Assembly (NCBI GenBank): GCA_014650015.1
Contig: BMUD01000025.1
Coordinates: forward strand, 1-64,000
Source: Streptomyces griseoloalbus
GTDB lineage: Bacteria > Actinomycetota > Actinomycetes > Streptomycetales > Streptomycetaceae
Direction: 5' to 3'
Length of the DNA stretch: 64,000 bases
In this document: positions 37,490 to 46,867 of the stretch, piece after piece
Layout: each line of letters opens with the position of its first letter
How positions within the stretch are numbered: the first letter of the stretch is position 1
Notes under the pieces: generated by a model
What the model saw: the letters and a program-made list of their open reading frames with translations, nothing else
What the model was told of the DNA's origin: nothing
Databases searched by the model: none
Position numbers and translations under genes: made by a program

Positions 37490-37900
37490 CTATCGTCCGC
37501 TCCGGTCCTCTGCGGAGCCGGGGTTCTCGTCGGGGGTTTCCGGGAGCTGGACGATGCGGACGGCGTCGGTGAGGGACCGGCGCTGTTCCTCGCTCATCAT
37601 GCCGAAGAAGGCGACGAGCGCGGCGGCGGCGTTGTCGCTTCGCGACCACGCTTCGTTCATCAGGGCGGCGGCGTAGGCGGCGCGAGTGGAGACCGCCTCA
37701 TATCGATAGGCCCGGCCTTCCGCCTCTCGGCGCACCCAGCCCTTCTGATGAAGATTGTCCAAAACGGTCATCACCGTGGTGTACGCGATGGACCGTTCCT
37801 TCTGAAGATCTTCCAGGACTTCCCGAACGGTCACCGGGCGGTTCCACTTCCACACCCGCGTCATGACCGCGTCTTCGAGTTCTCCCAAGGGGCGAGGCAC
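37490..37900 (-). CDS. BlaI/MecI/CopY-family repressor
   Basis: A 136-residue winged-helix repressor: LGELEDAVMTRVWKWNRPVT at the start, then AYTTVMTVLDNLHQKGWVRR as recognition helix, and a short dimerisation tail. The family controls beta-lactamase, copper or respiratory genes. No BlaR-type sensor is adjacent. The GTG at 37900 lies 8 bases after TATTAT; the start region contains CCTACTATTATTC, which may include a half-operator. Confidence 0.9.
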   Translation of the reverse strand: MPRPLGELEDAVMTRVWKWNRPVTVREVLEDLQKERSIAYTTVMTVLDNLHQKGWVRREAEGRAYRYEAVSTRAAYAAALMNEAWSRSDNAAAALVAFFGMMSEEQRRSLTDAVRIVQLPETPDENPGSAEDRSGR

Positions 37901-37968
37901 AACTCAGAATAATAGTAGGAAACCCCGCCAATGGCGTGCCGGACGAGCATCAAGACTGACAAACAGGC

Positions 37969-38001
37969 AAAAAAGGGCGCACGACGTCGCGTCGTACGCC
38001 C
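37969..38001 (-). terminator. terminator after the small membrane protein gene
   Basis: GGGCGCACGACG (37975-37986) pairs with CGTCGTACGCCC (37990-38001) with one mismatch and a 3-base loop. Reading on the minus strand it is followed by TTTTTT, an intrinsic terminator for the 58-residue gene upstream. Confidence 0.88.
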
Positions 38002-38022
38002 TGGTGCGGCCTGTCGAAGGGG

Positions 38023-38199
38023 TCAGGCGTCGGCCTTGGTGGGCGGCTGGGCACCCTCCACCCGCGCGAGGGCCGCGTCGACGGCGGCGTCCTCCTTGGT
38101 CTTGTTGGCGCCGCCCTGGGTCTTCACGATCACCCGGATCACGCCGATGAAGAGGACGGCCATGACGGCCGGGGGGAGGAGCGCGGAGACGTAGTCCAT
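38023..38199 (-). CDS. 58-residue single-span membrane protein
   Basis: A small gene: MDYVSALLPPAVMAVLFIGV (membrane segment about 5-25) followed by a charged cytoplasmic tail (KTKEDAAVDAALARVEGAQP). It starts with ATG 38199, 6 bases after TACCCT (leaderless pattern), and ends at a strong terminator, so it is a complete transcription unit. Function unknown; small conserved membrane proteins of this type are common in Streptomyces. Confidence 0.85.
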   Translation of the reverse strand: MDYVSALLPPAVMAVLFIGVIRVIVKTQGGANKTKEDAAVDAALARVEGAQPPTKADA

Positions 38200-38225
38200 G
38201 GATCCAGGGTAGCCAGGGGGAGCCG

Positions 38226-38852
38226 TCAGCCCGCGGCCAGGTGTTGGTTCGGTGGGCGCGGGGTGGGCTTGCGGCGGGGGAAGACCTCGCCCGGTGTGGG
38301 GATGGGGCGGGTGGGCTTGGGGGTGCCGGGGGCGGGAGCGGGGGCCGGGGTGGGGTTCGGGGTGGGGTTCGGGGCGGGATTCGGGGCGGGGTGGGGCTGG
38401 GGGGTGGCGGGTGGCCTCTGGGCGGGCTTCTTCTCCTCCTGCTCCCCGCGAGCGGCTCCGCGCCCTCCGGGGAGGGCCTGGAGGTGGCTGCGCCGGCAGT
38501 CGTGCAGGAGGGCGGCGGCGATGGGGTTGCCGCGCAGGGCCCGGAGGGCGGCCAGATCGTCGGGGTGGGGGCGGTATCCGGCGCCCAGCGCCTCCTCCAG
38601 GAGCGTGAGATAGCCGGCGGCGGTGCCGGGGAGGGCTGCGCGGTAGCGGCCGAGGTCGGCCACGAGGAAGGCGCGCAGCCGGGCACTTTCCCGCGTGGCC
38701 TCGTCGAGGGAGTCGGCGAGGCGGACGCAGTCCTGGATGTCGTCGGCCGAAGCGGGGGTGGGGTGCAGGGCGAGGGCGAGAGCGCGGCGGAGCACGCTCA
38801 GCTCCTCGGCGCCGAACGCCATGCCGCCGCGGGATCCGTAGGGCGTGGGCAT
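38226..38852 (-). CDS. helical protein with Pro-rich tail, unknown function
   Basis: A 208-residue protein. Residues about 12-125 are mostly helical (FGAEELSVLRRALALALHPT and on; DLGRYRAALPGTAAGYLTLL), and the last 70 residues are a Pro-rich tail with NP/TP/AP repeats (PAPNPAPNPTPNPTPAPA). ATG 38852 lies 6 bases after TATCGT. I do not recognise a family. The GC-rich repeats at DNA level in the tail may vary in length. Confidence 0.72.
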   Translation of the reverse strand: MPTPYGSRGGMAFGAEELSVLRRALALALHPTPASADDIQDCVRLADSLDEATRESARLRAFLVADLGRYRAALPGTAAGYLTLLEEALGAGYRPHPDDLAALRALRGNPIAAALLHDCRRSHLQALPGGRGAARGEQEEKKPAQRPPATPQPHPAPNPAPNPTPNPTPAPAPAPGTPKPTRPIPTPGEVFPRRKPTPRPPNQHLAAG

Positions 38853-38937
38853 ACTGCGACGATACGCGCTAATCAGACAAACATCGCGTATGGGCGGCGG
38901 GTGTGGCGTGGGGTGCCACTCGGGTGGGGGGAACGCT

Positions 38938-39057
38938 TGCGGCGCGGCGTCGTTCGGCGGCTTGGTGGGGGTGCGGGTGCGGCGCGGCGTCGTTCGGCGG
39001 CTTGGTGGGGGTGCGGGTGCGGCGCGGCGTCGTTCGGCGGCTTGGTGGGGGTGCGGG
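38938..39057. repeat. three perfect 40-bp tandem repeats
   Basis: Three identical units (38938-38977, 38978-39017, 39018-39057), core GCGGCGCGGCGTCGTTCGGC. They lie in a gap (38853-39495) with no convincing gene. Perfect identity suggests recent expansion. Confidence 0.92.
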
Positions 39058-39265
39058 TTGTCTGCCTGCGGCGCAGCGTTCCGTTCGGTGGGGGCGTGTG
39101 TAGCGCCTGTGGGTGGTGGGTGGGTCGGGGCCGGGTCGGGGGTGTCCGTCCTCGGACCGGCGCGGAATCGGTCACTTGAGAAGCGGGGGTGCGGACGCGC
39201 CGGCCACTGCGGGCGAACACCCCCGCCCCGTCCCCTTCGCGCCGTACGCGGCCATCGCCGCCCAT

Positions 39266-39379
39266 CGCGGACAGCTACGGCCGCCCACCGCGGGCTGTCA
39301 CTGCCGCCAACCGCGGGCATGCGTGGCGCCAACCGCGGGCAGCCACTGCCGACAACCGCGGGCAGTCGTGCCGCTGGGG
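39266..39379. repeat. five 22-23 bp degenerate tandem repeats
   Basis: Units starting CGCGGGC at 39266 (CGCGGAC), 39289, 39312, 39334 and 39357, with consensus CGCGGGCNGNCACTGCCGCC plus AAC. They lie in the same gene-free gap, 200 bases from the 40-bp array, and are unrelated to it in sequence. Confidence 0.85.
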
Positions 39380-39382
39380 CGA

Positions 39383-39422
39383 TGGGGGTCCCCCCGCCCG
39401 AGCGAAGCCGAGAGGGGGGGAG
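39383..39422. repeat. Streptomyces-type dispersed palindrome
   Basis: GGGGGTCCCCCCGCCCGAGC then GAAGCCGAGAGGGGGGGA forms a hairpin (CCCCCC with GGGGGG; inner CGAGCGAAGCCG). I recall near-identical hairpins scattered between Streptomyces genes, so this is likely a dispersed repeat, perhaps serving as a terminator for coaX on the minus strand. Confidence 0.65.
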
Positions 39423-39495
39423 GTGGGCGCGGCGGCACCCCGCACACGCCGGGCTGCGCGAGCACCCCCGGCCCATCCCGACGCCGCCGGGCGGT

Positions 39496-40293
39496 CTACG
39501 TCCGCGACACGTTCCGCTCGTACACCAGGCGCAGTCCGATGAGCGTCAGCCACGGCTCGTGCTCGTCGATGACCGAGCTCTCCCCCAGCACCATGGGCGC
39601 CAGCCCACCCGTGGCGATGACCGTCACGTCGTCGGGATCGTCCGCGAGCTCGCGGGCCATGCGGTTGACGACGCCGTCGACCTGGCCGGCGAAACCGTAG
39701 ATGATGCCGGACTGCATCGCCTCGACCGTGTTCTTGCCGATCACGCTGCGGGGACGCGCCACCTCGATCTTGCGCAGTTGTGCGCCGCGGACGCCGAGTG
39801 CCTCGACGGAGATCTCGATGCCGGGCGCGATGACGCCACCGACGTACTCCCCGCGCGCGCTGACCGCGTCGAACGTCGTCGCCGTGCCGAAGTCGACGAC
39901 GATGGCCGGACCGCCGTAGAGGTCGACCGCGGCGACCGCGTTGATGATGCGGTCCGCGCCGACCTCCTTGGGGTTGTCGGTGAGGATCGGGACGCCCGTC
40001 TTGACGCCCGGTTCGACGAGGACCGCGGGGACGTCGCCGTAGTAGCGGCGGGTGACCTCGCGCAGTTCGTGCAGGACCGAGGGGACGGTCGCGCAGATCG
40101 CGATGCCGTCGATGCCGTCGCCCAGCTCGTCGCCGAGGAGCGGGTGCATGCCCATGAGGCCCTGGAGGAGGACCGCGAGCTCGTCGGCCGTGCGGCGCGC
40201 GTCCGTGGAGATGCGCCAGTGTTCGACGATGTCCTCGCCGTCGAAGAGGCCCAGGACGGTGTGTGTGTTGCCTACGTCGATCGTCAGCAGCAT
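39496..40293 (-). CDS. coaX: type III pantothenate kinase
   Basis: A 265-residue enzyme catalysing the first step of CoA synthesis, pantothenate to 4'-phosphopantothenate. The ASKHA fold shows MLLTIDVGNTHTVLGLFDGE (phosphate loop), PKEVGADRIINAVAAVDLYG, VVDFGTATTFDAV and IYGFAGQVDG, all hallmarks of CoaX. It starts with ATG 40293, 8 bases after the nadC stop, as the last gene of panC-nadB-nadC-coaX. Confidence 0.96.
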   Translation of the reverse strand: MLLTIDVGNTHTVLGLFDGEDIVEHWRISTDARRTADELAVLLQGLMGMHPLLGDELGDGIDGIAICATVPSVLHELREVTRRYYGDVPAVLVEPGVKTGVPILTDNPKEVGADRIINAVAAVDLYGGPAIVVDFGTATTFDAVSARGEYVGGVIAPGIEISVEALGVRGAQLRKIEVARPRSVIGKNTVEAMQSGIIYGFAGQVDGVVNRMARELADDPDDVTVIATGGLAPMVLGESSVIDEHEPWLTLIGLRLVYERNVSRT

Positions 40294-40301
40294 GGCCGGT
40301 C

Positions 40302-41288
40302 CTACTCCGCCGCTCGCAGGTCGAGGCCGATGTCGAGGATCGGCGAGGAGTGGGTGAGGGCCCCGACGGCCAGGTAGTCGACGCCCGTGTCGGCGTACGC
40401 CTTGGCGTTGGTGAGCGTGAGGCGGCCGGAGGCCTCCAGGGCGGCGCGGCCGTCGACGAGGGCCACCGCCTCCTCGCACTCGCCCGGCGTGAAGTTGTCC
40501 AGCAGGATCAGGTCCGCGCCGGCGTCCAGGACCTCGCGGAGCTGGTGCAGCGTGTCGACCTCGACCTCGATCGGGACGTCGGGGAAGCGTTCGCGTACCG
40601 CCCGGAATGCTTGGGACACCCCGCCGGCGGCGACCACGTGGTTGTCCTTGACCAGGGCGGCGTCCGACAGGGACATGCGGTGGTTGACGCCGCCGCCGCA
40701 GCGCACGGCGAACTTCTCGAGGCTGCGCAGGCCGGGGGTGGTCTTGCGGGTGTCGCGGACCCTGGCCTTGGTGCCCTCCAGGACGTCCGCCCACGCGCGC
40801 GTGGCGGTCGCGATGCCCGACAGGCGGCACAGGAGGTTCAGGGCGCTGCGTTCCGCGGTGAGGATGTCGCGGGTACGGGTCGTGATGGACAGCAGTGTCT
40901 GGCCGGCTTCGACGCGGTCGCCGTCCTCCGCGTGGCGTTCGACCTCGAGCTCGTCCGTGCAGACGACCGACATGACCGCCTCGGCGATCCTGAGGCCCGC
41001 CACGGTGCCCGCCTCCCGCGCGGTGAAGTCGGCGGTCGCCACGGCGTCCTCCGGGATGGTCGCGACCGTCGTCACGTCCACGCCGTGGGCCAGGTCCTCC
41101 TGGAGGGCGACGTTGGCGATGTCCTCGACCTCCACGGGGTCGAGGCCCGCGTCGGCCAGGAGCTGCGCGAGTGCGGGGTCGAGGCCGCACTCCAGGTATG
41201 CCTCGTCGGTGTCCGCTCCGCAGGCGCAGCCGTCGCCGCAGCCACCGGAGGGGACGAGGGGAAGGTCGGGGGTGGTCACTGCTGTCAC
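40302..41288 (-). CDS. nadC: nicotinate-nucleotide pyrophosphorylase (quinolinate phosphoribosyltransferase)
   Basis: A 328-residue enzyme turning quinolinate plus PRPP into nicotinate mononucleotide. Motifs include ALQEDLAHGVDVTT, ALNLLCRLSGIATAT, RDTRKTTPGLRSLEKFAVRC, NHRMSLSDAALVKDNH and VEVDTLHQLREVLDAGADLI. An extra N-terminal stretch carries a CGDGCACG cluster of three Cys, as in several Streptomyces. The GTG (41288-41286) overlaps the nadB stop in a GTGA. Confidence 0.96.
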   Translation of the reverse strand: MTAVTTPDLPLVPSGGCGDGCACGADTDEAYLECGLDPALAQLLADAGLDPVEVEDIANVALQEDLAHGVDVTTVATIPEDAVATADFTAREAGTVAGLRIAEAVMSVVCTDELEVERHAEDGDRVEAGQTLLSITTRTRDILTAERSALNLLCRLSGIATATRAWADVLEGTKARVRDTRKTTPGLRSLEKFAVRCGGGVNHRMSLSDAALVKDNHVVAAGGVSQAFRAVRERFPDVPIEVEVDTLHQLREVLDAGADLILLDNFTPGECEEAVALVDGRAALEASGRLTLTNAKAYADTGVDYLAVGALTHSSPILDIGLDLRAAE

Positions 41289-42994
41289 TGCTCCTGGGCC
41301 TGGGGGAGGGTCGGGGGGAAGTCTGTGGTGTCGGTGGTGTGCGCCGCCAGCGTGCGGTCCGGATTCAGCCGTACGACGATGTGGCGGCGCCACGCGGTGT
41401 CGTCGCGCTCGGGACGGTCCTCGCGCCAGTGGCAGCCGCGGGTCTCCTCGCGCCGCCGCGCGGCGGCGACCAGGACCCTGGCCACGCACATGAGGTTGGT
41501 GGCCTCCCAGGTGTCGACGCCGGGCTCGGCGGTCTTGCCGTTCTCGTCCAGGGCGTCGCGGGCGTCGGTGTGGAGCTGGTGGAGCCGGTCGGCCGCCTGG
41601 GCGAGGGAGGCCTCGGAGCGCAGCACCCCCGCGCCCCGGGTCATGATCCGCTGGATGGTGAAGCGGGCCTCCGGGGGGAGGAGGGGGTGCGCGGGGCGGT
41701 CGGACTGCGGGAGGGGCTGGGGCACGGGCGCGTGGCGGGTGTTTTCGCTCAGCGCGATGTCGGCGGCGATGCGCTCGGCGTAGACCAGGCCTTCGAGGAG
41801 GGAGTTGGAGGCCAGGCGGTTGGCGCCGTGCACGCCGGTGCAGGCGACCTCACCGCACGCGTACAGGCCGGGCACGGTGGTGCGGCCGTGGGAGTCGGTG
41901 CGGACGCCGCCGGAGGCGTAGTGGGCGGCCGGGGCGACCGGGACGGGCTCGGTGACCGGGTCGATGCCGTGGGCGCGGCAGGCGGCGAGGATCGTGGGGA
42001 AGCGGTGCTCCCACATCTCGGCGCCGAAGTGCCGGGCGTCGAGGTACATGTGCTCGGCGTCCCGCTCCCGCATGCGGCGCATGATGCCCTTGGCGACGAT
42101 GTCCCGGGGGGCGAGCTCGGCGAGCTCGTGCTGCCCCGCCATGAAGCGCACGCCGTCGGCGTCCACCAGGTGGGCGCCCTCGCCGCGGACCGCTTCGGAG
42201 ACCAGGGGCTGCTGGCCCTCCGCGTCCGGGCCCAGGAAGAGGACCGTGGGGTGGAACTGGACGAATTCGAGGTCGCTCACCTCGGCGCCCGCGCGCAGGG
42301 CGAGGGCCACACCGTCGCCCGTGGAGACGGAGGGGTTCGTGGTCGCCGAGTAGACCTGGCCCATGCCGCCGGTCGCCAGGACCACGGCGGGCGCGTGGAC
42401 CGCTCCCACGCCGTCGTGCTGGCCCTCGCCCATGACGTGCAGGGTGACACCGGCGGTGCGGCCGTCGGCGTCGGTGAGGAGGTCCAGGACGAGGGCGTTC
42501 TCGATGGTGCGCAGTCCCCGCGCGCGGACCGCCTCGACCAGGGCGCGGGAGATCTCCGCGCCGGTGGCGTCGCCGCCCGCGTGGGCGATGCGGCGGCGGT
42601 GGTGGCCGCCCTCGCGGGTGAGTTCCAGGCCGCCGTCGGTCGACTCGTCGAAGTGCGCGCCGGTCTCGATGAGGCGGCGTACGGCGTCGGGGCCCTCGGT
42701 GACGAGGAGGCGGACCGCGTCCTCGTCGCACAGGCCCGCGCCGGCGACCAGGGTGTCGTCCAGGTGCTGCTCGGGGGTGTCGCCCTCGCCGAGGGCCGCG
42801 GCGATGCCGCCCTGGGCCCAGCGGGTGGAGCCGTCGTCGAGGCGGGCCTTGGTGACGACGACCGTCGTCAGGCCGGCGGCCTCGCAGCGCAGGGCGGCGG
42901 TGAGGCCGGCGACGCCGGAGCCGACGACCACGACGTCCGCGGCGATGGACCACCCGGGCGCGGGCGCGTGCAGTCGTATGCCTGTGCTGGTCAC
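41285..42994 (-). CDS. nadB: L-aspartate oxidase
   Basis: A 569-residue FAD enzyme oxidising aspartate to iminoaspartate, first step of de novo NAD synthesis. The FAD fingerprint is [20 protein letters not shown], with [38 protein letters not shown] and [20 protein letters not shown] downstream. The GTG start (42994) overlaps the panC stop in a GTGA. nadA, the partner quinolinate synthase gene, is not in this window, which is normal in Streptomyces. Confidence 0.96.
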   Translation of the reverse strand: MTSTGIRLHAPAPGWSIAADVVVVGSGVAGLTAALRCEAAGLTTVVVTKARLDDGSTRWAQGGIAAALGEGDTPEQHLDDTLVAGAGLCDEDAVRLLVTEGPDAVRRLIETGAHFDESTDGGLELTREGGHHRRRIAHAGGDATGAEISRALVEAVRARGLRTIENALVLDLLTDADGRTAGVTLHVMGEGQHDGVGAVHAPAVVLATGGMGQVYSATTNPSVSTGDGVALALRAGAEVSDLEFVQFHPTVLFLGPDAEGQQPLVSEAVRGEGAHLVDADGVRFMAGQHELAELAPRDIVAKGIMRRMRERDAEHMYLDARHFGAEMWEHRFPTILAACRAHGIDPVTEPVPVAPAAHYASGGVRTDSHGRTTVPGLYACGEVACTGVHGANRLASNSLLEGLVYAERIAADIALSENTRHAPVPQPLPQSDRPAHPLLPPEARFTIQRIMTRGAGVLRSEASLAQAADRLHQLHTDARDALDENGKTAEPGVDTWEATNLMCVARVLVAAARRREETRGCHWREDRPERDDTAWRRHIVVRLNPDRTLAAHTTDTTDFPPTLPQAQEQ

Positions 42995-43989
42995 GCGGCG
43001 GCTCCGAAGGTTCCGAAGGTCAGCGGGATGTTGTCGATCAGGCGGGTGGTGCCCACCCGGGCGGCCACGGCGAGGACGGCCTCGCCGGTGAAGTCGTCGC
43101 CGATCTCGGTGAAGTCGTCCGGGTCGACCAGCGCCAGGTAGTCCAGGATGAGCGGCGGGTCGAGGCGGGCGGCCTCGTCGAGGACCAGGCGGGCGGCGGC
43201 CCGGATGGCGGCCGGGCCGCCGGCGGTCGTGGCGACGGCGTGCGCGTCGGCCGCCGCGCGGGACTCCCCTATGGCGCTGAGGGCCTCGGCACGCGCGCGC
43301 GTGGCGGGGATCTCCTGGGCACGCGCGCGCAGCGCCTGCTGGGCCGCGTGCCGGTCGCGGCCCGCGAACAGGGCCTGGGACAGGGCGAGGGCGGTGCGCC
43401 GCTCACCGGGCGAGAGGTAGCGGTTGCGGCTGGACAGGGCGAGCCCGTCCTCCTCGCGGACGGTGGGGACGCCGACGATCTCGACGCCGAAGTTCAGATC
43501 CCGCGCCATGCGGCGGATCAGGGCGAGCTGCTGGGCGTCCTTCTGGCCGTAGAAGGCGACGTCGGGGCGGGTGAGGTGCAGCAGCTTGGCGACGACCGTG
43601 AGCATGCCGTCGAAGTGGCCGGGCCGCGCGGCGCCCTCCAGGCGTTCGCCCATGGGCCCGGCGCTGATGCGGACCTGGGGTTCGCCGCCCGGGTAGACCT
43701 CGTCCACGGAGGGGGCGAAGACGGTGTCGGCGCCCGCCAGCCCGGCGAGTTCGAGGTCGGCGTCCAGGGTGCGCGGGTAGCGGTCCAGGTCCTCGCCCGC
43801 GCCGAACTGCAGCGGGTTGACGAAGACGGTGACCACGACCTCGCCGTCGGGGCCCGCGACCGCGCGCGCCGTACGGATCAGCGTGGCGTGGCCCTCGTGC
43901 AGGGCGCCCATGGTCATCACGACGGTGCGGCGGCCCGTGCGCGCGCGTGCGTGCAGTTCGGCGGCGGTGCGCAGCAGGGTGGCGGTCAT
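42991..43989 (-). CDS. panC: pantothenate synthetase (pantoate-beta-alanine ligase)
   Basis: A 332-residue ligase joining pantoate and beta-alanine. Key motifs are [17 protein letters not shown] (HxGH nucleotide-binding), [40 protein letters not shown] and [14 protein letters not shown]. It is slightly longer than the usual 280-310 residues because of an Ala-rich insertion near residue 250. It starts with ATG at 43989, 67 bases after the DUF2520 gene. Confidence 0.96.
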   Translation of the reverse strand: MTATLLRTAAELHARARTGRRTVVMTMGALHEGHATLIRTARAVAGPDGEVVVTVFVNPLQFGAGEDLDRYPRTLDADLELAGLAGADTVFAPSVDEVYPGGEPQVRISAGPMGERLEGAARPGHFDGMLTVVAKLLHLTRPDVAFYGQKDAQQLALIRRMARDLNFGVEIVGVPTVREEDGLALSSRNRYLSPGERRTALALSQALFAGRDRHAAQQALRARAQEIPATRARAEALSAIGESRAAADAHAVATTAGGPAAIRAAARLVLDEAARLDPPLILDYLALVDPDDFTEIGDDFTGEAVLAVAARVGTTRLIDNIPLTFGTFGAAA

Positions 43990-44056
43990 CGGGCGGCTCC
44001 GTTCCGGGACGCACGCTTCGTACGGCGGGGGTGTGCGGGGGGTCGGTGGGTGCCGC

Positions 44057-45004
44057 TCATCGGTTCTCCCCCGGGGCGCTTCCGGCTCCGTCGGCTCCGT
44101 CGGCTCCGTCGGCGAGCACTCCCAGGAGGTCCTCGGCGAGTTCCGGCTTCAGCAGGCCGTGGGCCAGGGCGCGGTCGGCGGTCGCGCGGGCCATCGCGAG
44201 GTAGCCGGCGACGGTTTGCGGGGCGTGCCGGCGCAACTCGCTGACGTGTGCGGCGACCGTGCCCGCGTCGCCGCGCGCGACCGGGCCGGTGAGGGCGGCG
44301 TCGCCGGAGCGCAGGGCGTTGTCCAGGGCGGCGCCGAGCAGCGGCCCGAGCATCCGGTCGGGCGCCTCGACGCCGGCGGTGCGCAGGAGTTCCATGGACT
44401 GGGCGACCAGGGTGACCAGGTGGTTGGCGCCGAGGGCGAGGGCCGCGTGGTACAGCGGACGGTTCTCCTCGGCGATCCACTCCGGCTCGCCGCCCATCTC
44501 GATGACGAGGGCCTCGGCGGCCAGCCGCAGCTCGTCGGGGGCGGTGACGCCGAAGGAGCACCCGGCGAGGCGCTGCACGTCGACGGGGGTGCCGGTGAAC
44601 GTCATCGCAGGGTGCAGGGCCAGCGGGAGCGCGCCGGCCCGCAGGGCGGGGTCGAGCACCTTCGCGCCGTACCGCCCGGAGGTGTGCACGAGCAGTTGGC
44701 CCGGCCGCACCGCGCCGGTGTCGGCGAGCCCGGCCACCAGTTCGGGCAGCGCGTCGTCCGGGACCGTCAGCAGCACCAGCTCGGACCGCTGGAGCACGTC
44801 GGCGGGCGGCAGCACCGGCACGTCCGGGAGCATCTGCTCGGCGCGCCTGCGGGAGGTGTCGGAGACGGCGGAGACGGCCACCGGACGGTGCCCGGCGAGC
44901 TGGAGGGACGCGGCCAGGGCGGGGCCCACGCGTCCGGCGCCGACGACGCCGACGGTGAGCCGCGCGGGGCGGTCCCTGGGATCTGGCTGTGGGGTTGTGT
45001 TCAC
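44057..45004 (-). CDS. Rossmann-fold DUF2520 protein, possible ketopantoate reductase
   Basis: A 315-residue protein: NAD(P)-binding Rossmann domain ([20 protein letters not shown], GxGxxG at about 22-27; [14 protein letters not shown]), then a helical DUF2520 domain with [20 protein letters not shown] and [20 protein letters not shown]2520 proteins sit next to panC in many actinobacteria, and PanG-type ketopantoate reductases of other bacteria are, as I recall, related. It may thus supply pantoate (inference). The GTG at 45004 is the first start. It leads the panC-nadB-nadC-coaX operon. Confidence 0.88.
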   Translation of the reverse strand: MNTTPQPDPRDRPARLTVGVVGAGRVGPALAASLQLAGHRPVAVSAVSDTSRRRAEQMLPDVPVLPPADVLQRSELVLLTVPDDALPELVAGLADTGAVRPGQLLVHTSGRYGAKVLDPALRAGALPLALHPAMTFTGTPVDVQRLAGCSFGVTAPDELRLAAEALVIEMGGEPEWIAEENRPLYHAALALGANHLVTLVAQSMELLRTAGVEAPDRMLGPLLGAALDNALRSGDAALTGPVARGDAGTVAAHVSELRRHAPQTVAGYLAMARATADRALAHGLLKPELAEDLLGVLADGADGADGAGSAPGENR

Positions 45005-45187
45005 GCGACGGGGGCCTTCCCGTTCCAGTCCGCTCGGGGTACCGGACGATTTCTCGTCATGTTAACGCGATTGGTTCCGGGGGCGGTCGGTTGTCCACAG
45101 GCTGTGGGTTTCCGTGCGGTCGCGTGGCACACACGCGTGCGGAAATGAGGGTGCCCGCGCGCACGGGCGCGGGGGATGATCGCGGGC

Positions 45188-46402
45188 ATGAGTGATACGT
45201 CGGACGGCACGAAGGACACGGCGGGGCGCGACGGGCGGACCGGGCCCGGGGCGGGCGACGGGCGGGGCCCCACGCCGCGCGAACGGCGGATCGCCGCCTG
45301 GCGCCGTGCCCCGCGCGTGCTCGCGCGCCTGGGCTTCGTCGCCCCGCTCAAGGAGCGGCTGGCCCTGCTGGAGGCGGCGGGCGGCGTGTACGACCTCGAC
45401 GAGATGTCCGACATCTACGGCGACGGTGTCGTGGAGGCCCTGGAGCAGCGCGTCGCCGGTCTGCTCGGCACCGAGGCCGCCGCGTTCTTCCCGACCGGCA
45501 CGATGGCCCAGCAGGTGGCCCTGCGGTGCTGGGCGGGCCGCACCGGCGACCCGGCCGTCGCCCTGCACGCGCTGAGTCACCCCGAAGTGCATGAGCGGAA
45601 CGCGTTCAGCCAGGTCAGCGGGTTGCGGCCGGTACGGATCACGAGCGAACCCCGGCTGCCCACCGCCGCCGAGGTGCGCGACTTCGAGGAGCCTTTCGGG
45701 ACGCTGATGCTGGAGCTGCCGCTCAGGGACGCCGGTTTCGTGCTGCCCACGTGGGAGGAGCTGACCGAGGTGGTGGAGGCCGCGCGGGAACGCGACGCGG
45801 TCGTGCACTTCGACGGGGCCCGGCTGTGGGAGTGCACCGAGCACTTCGGCCGGCCGCTGGACGAGATCGCGGGCCTCGCGGACAGCGTCTACGTCTCGTT
45901 CTACAAGTCCCTCAACGCCTATGGCGGCGCTGCGCTCGCCGGTCCGGCGACGCTGGTGGAGGAGGCGAGGGCCTGGCGGCACCGGTACGGCGGCAACGTC
46001 TTCCAGCAGTTCCCCACCGCCCTGTCGGCCCTCGTCGGCCTGGACCGGGAACTGCCCCGGCTGCCGGAGTACGTGACCCACGCGCGCGTGGTGGCCACCG
46101 CCCTGCGCGAGGGTCTGGCGGCAGCCGGGCTGCCCTGGTCCCGCGTCCACCCCGGGGTGCCGCACACCCACGACTTCCAGGTCTGGCTGCCGTACGACGC
46201 CGAGGTCGTCGTGGAGGCGGCCATCAGGTCGGCCGAGGAGACGGGGACCGTGCTCTTCGCCAACCACTGGCACCAGAAGGGCCCGGGGCTCGCCTGCACG
46301 GAGGTGTACGTACGGGCCGAGGCCCTCGAGTGGACGGCCGAGGACGTACGGAAGGCCGCAGCGCAGTTCGCGGAGCGGCTGACCCGGGAGACGGCGCGGT
46401 AG
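45188..46402 (+). CDS. threonine aldolase / beta-eliminating lyase family PLP enzyme
   Basis: A 404-residue fold-type I PLP enzyme. DEMSDIYGDGVVEALEQRVA, AAFFPTGTMAQQVALRCWAG, AVVHFDGARLWE (PLP-binding Asp) and VYVSFYKSLNAYGGAAL (Schiff-base Lys) are typical of the low-specificity L-threonine aldolase group, though this subfamily is longer and has a distinct His-rich C-terminus (FANHWHQKGPG), so the substrate may differ. It starts with ATG 45188. Its last 34 coding bases plus downstream sequence are duplicated 176 bases further on. Confidence 0.88.
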   Translation: MSDTSDGTKDTAGRDGRTGPGAGDGRGPTPRERRIAAWRRAPRVLARLGFVAPLKERLALLEAAGGVYDLDEMSDIYGDGVVEALEQRVAGLLGTEAAAFFPTGTMAQQVALRCWAGRTGDPAVALHALSHPEVHERNAFSQVSGLRPVRITSEPRLPTAAEVRDFEEPFGTLMLELPLRDAGFVLPTWEELTEVVEAARERDAVVHFDGARLWECTEHFGRPLDEIAGLADSVYVSFYKSLNAYGGAALAGPATLVEEARAWRHRYGGNVFQQFPTALSALVGLDRELPRLPEYVTHARVVATALREGLAAAGLPWSRVHPGVPHTHDFQVWLPYDAEVVVEAAIRSAEETGTVLFANHWHQKGPGLACTEVYVRAEALEWTAEDVRKAAAQFAERLTRETAR

Positions 46403-46660
46403 CCCACGCGGAGCCGCCGCCGCACGGAGCCGCCGCCCGGCCGACGGGGCGAGGCCATCCACCGACCCGGCGGGACGAGTCGCCAACCGACCCGGCAGGG
46501 CGAGTCGCCAACCGACCCGGCAGCACAGGCCGCCGCCCGGCGACCGCGGAGCGGCTGACCCGGGAGACGGCGCGGCAGCCCACGCGGAGCCGCCGCCGCA
46601 CGGAGCCGCCGCCCGGCCGACGGAGCGAGGCCATCAACCGACCTGGCAGGGCGAGTCGCC
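46369..46660. repeat. 176-bp duplication including the 3' end of the aldolase gene
   Basis: The block 46369-46484 (last codons of the aldolase gene and what follows) recurs at 46545-46660, offset 176 bases, with few differences. In the second copy the gene's TAG is CAG, so it reads ERLTRETARQPTRSRRRTEP without a stop. It shows a tandem duplication event at the end of a functional gene. Confidence 0.85.
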
Positions 46661-46763
46661 GACCGACCTGGCAGGGCGAGTCGCCGACCGACCCGGCGGG
46701 ACGAGTCGCCAACCGACCCGGCAGGGCGGATCGTCAGCCGACCCGGCGAGGCAGCACCGTCCA
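46463..46763. repeat. 25-bp tandem repeats in two blocks
   Basis: Units of consensus CGACCCGGCAGGGCGAGTCG plus CCAAC start at 46463, 46488, 46513 and again at 46639, 46664, 46689, 46714 and 46739, the two blocks being linked by the 176-bp duplication. The gap 46403-46867 has no credible gene. Confidence 0.88.
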
Positions 46764-46867
46764 CCGGCCACAGGCAGGGCAGGCCGCCGCCAGGTGACAC
46801 CGCGGAGCGTCCGCCGGCGCGGCCGGGCGCGGGATGGCCGCGCCCGCCGGCCGCATGCGCCGCGTGG

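Noticed and set aside
38853-39480. Long frames in the gap before coaX on both strands
   Set aside because: Composition follows the repeats and GC bias, not codon use; no start site or homology.
46403-46867. Extension of the aldolase protein into the repeat region
   Set aside because: The TAG at 46400-46402 is in frame in the first copy, so the protein ends there.
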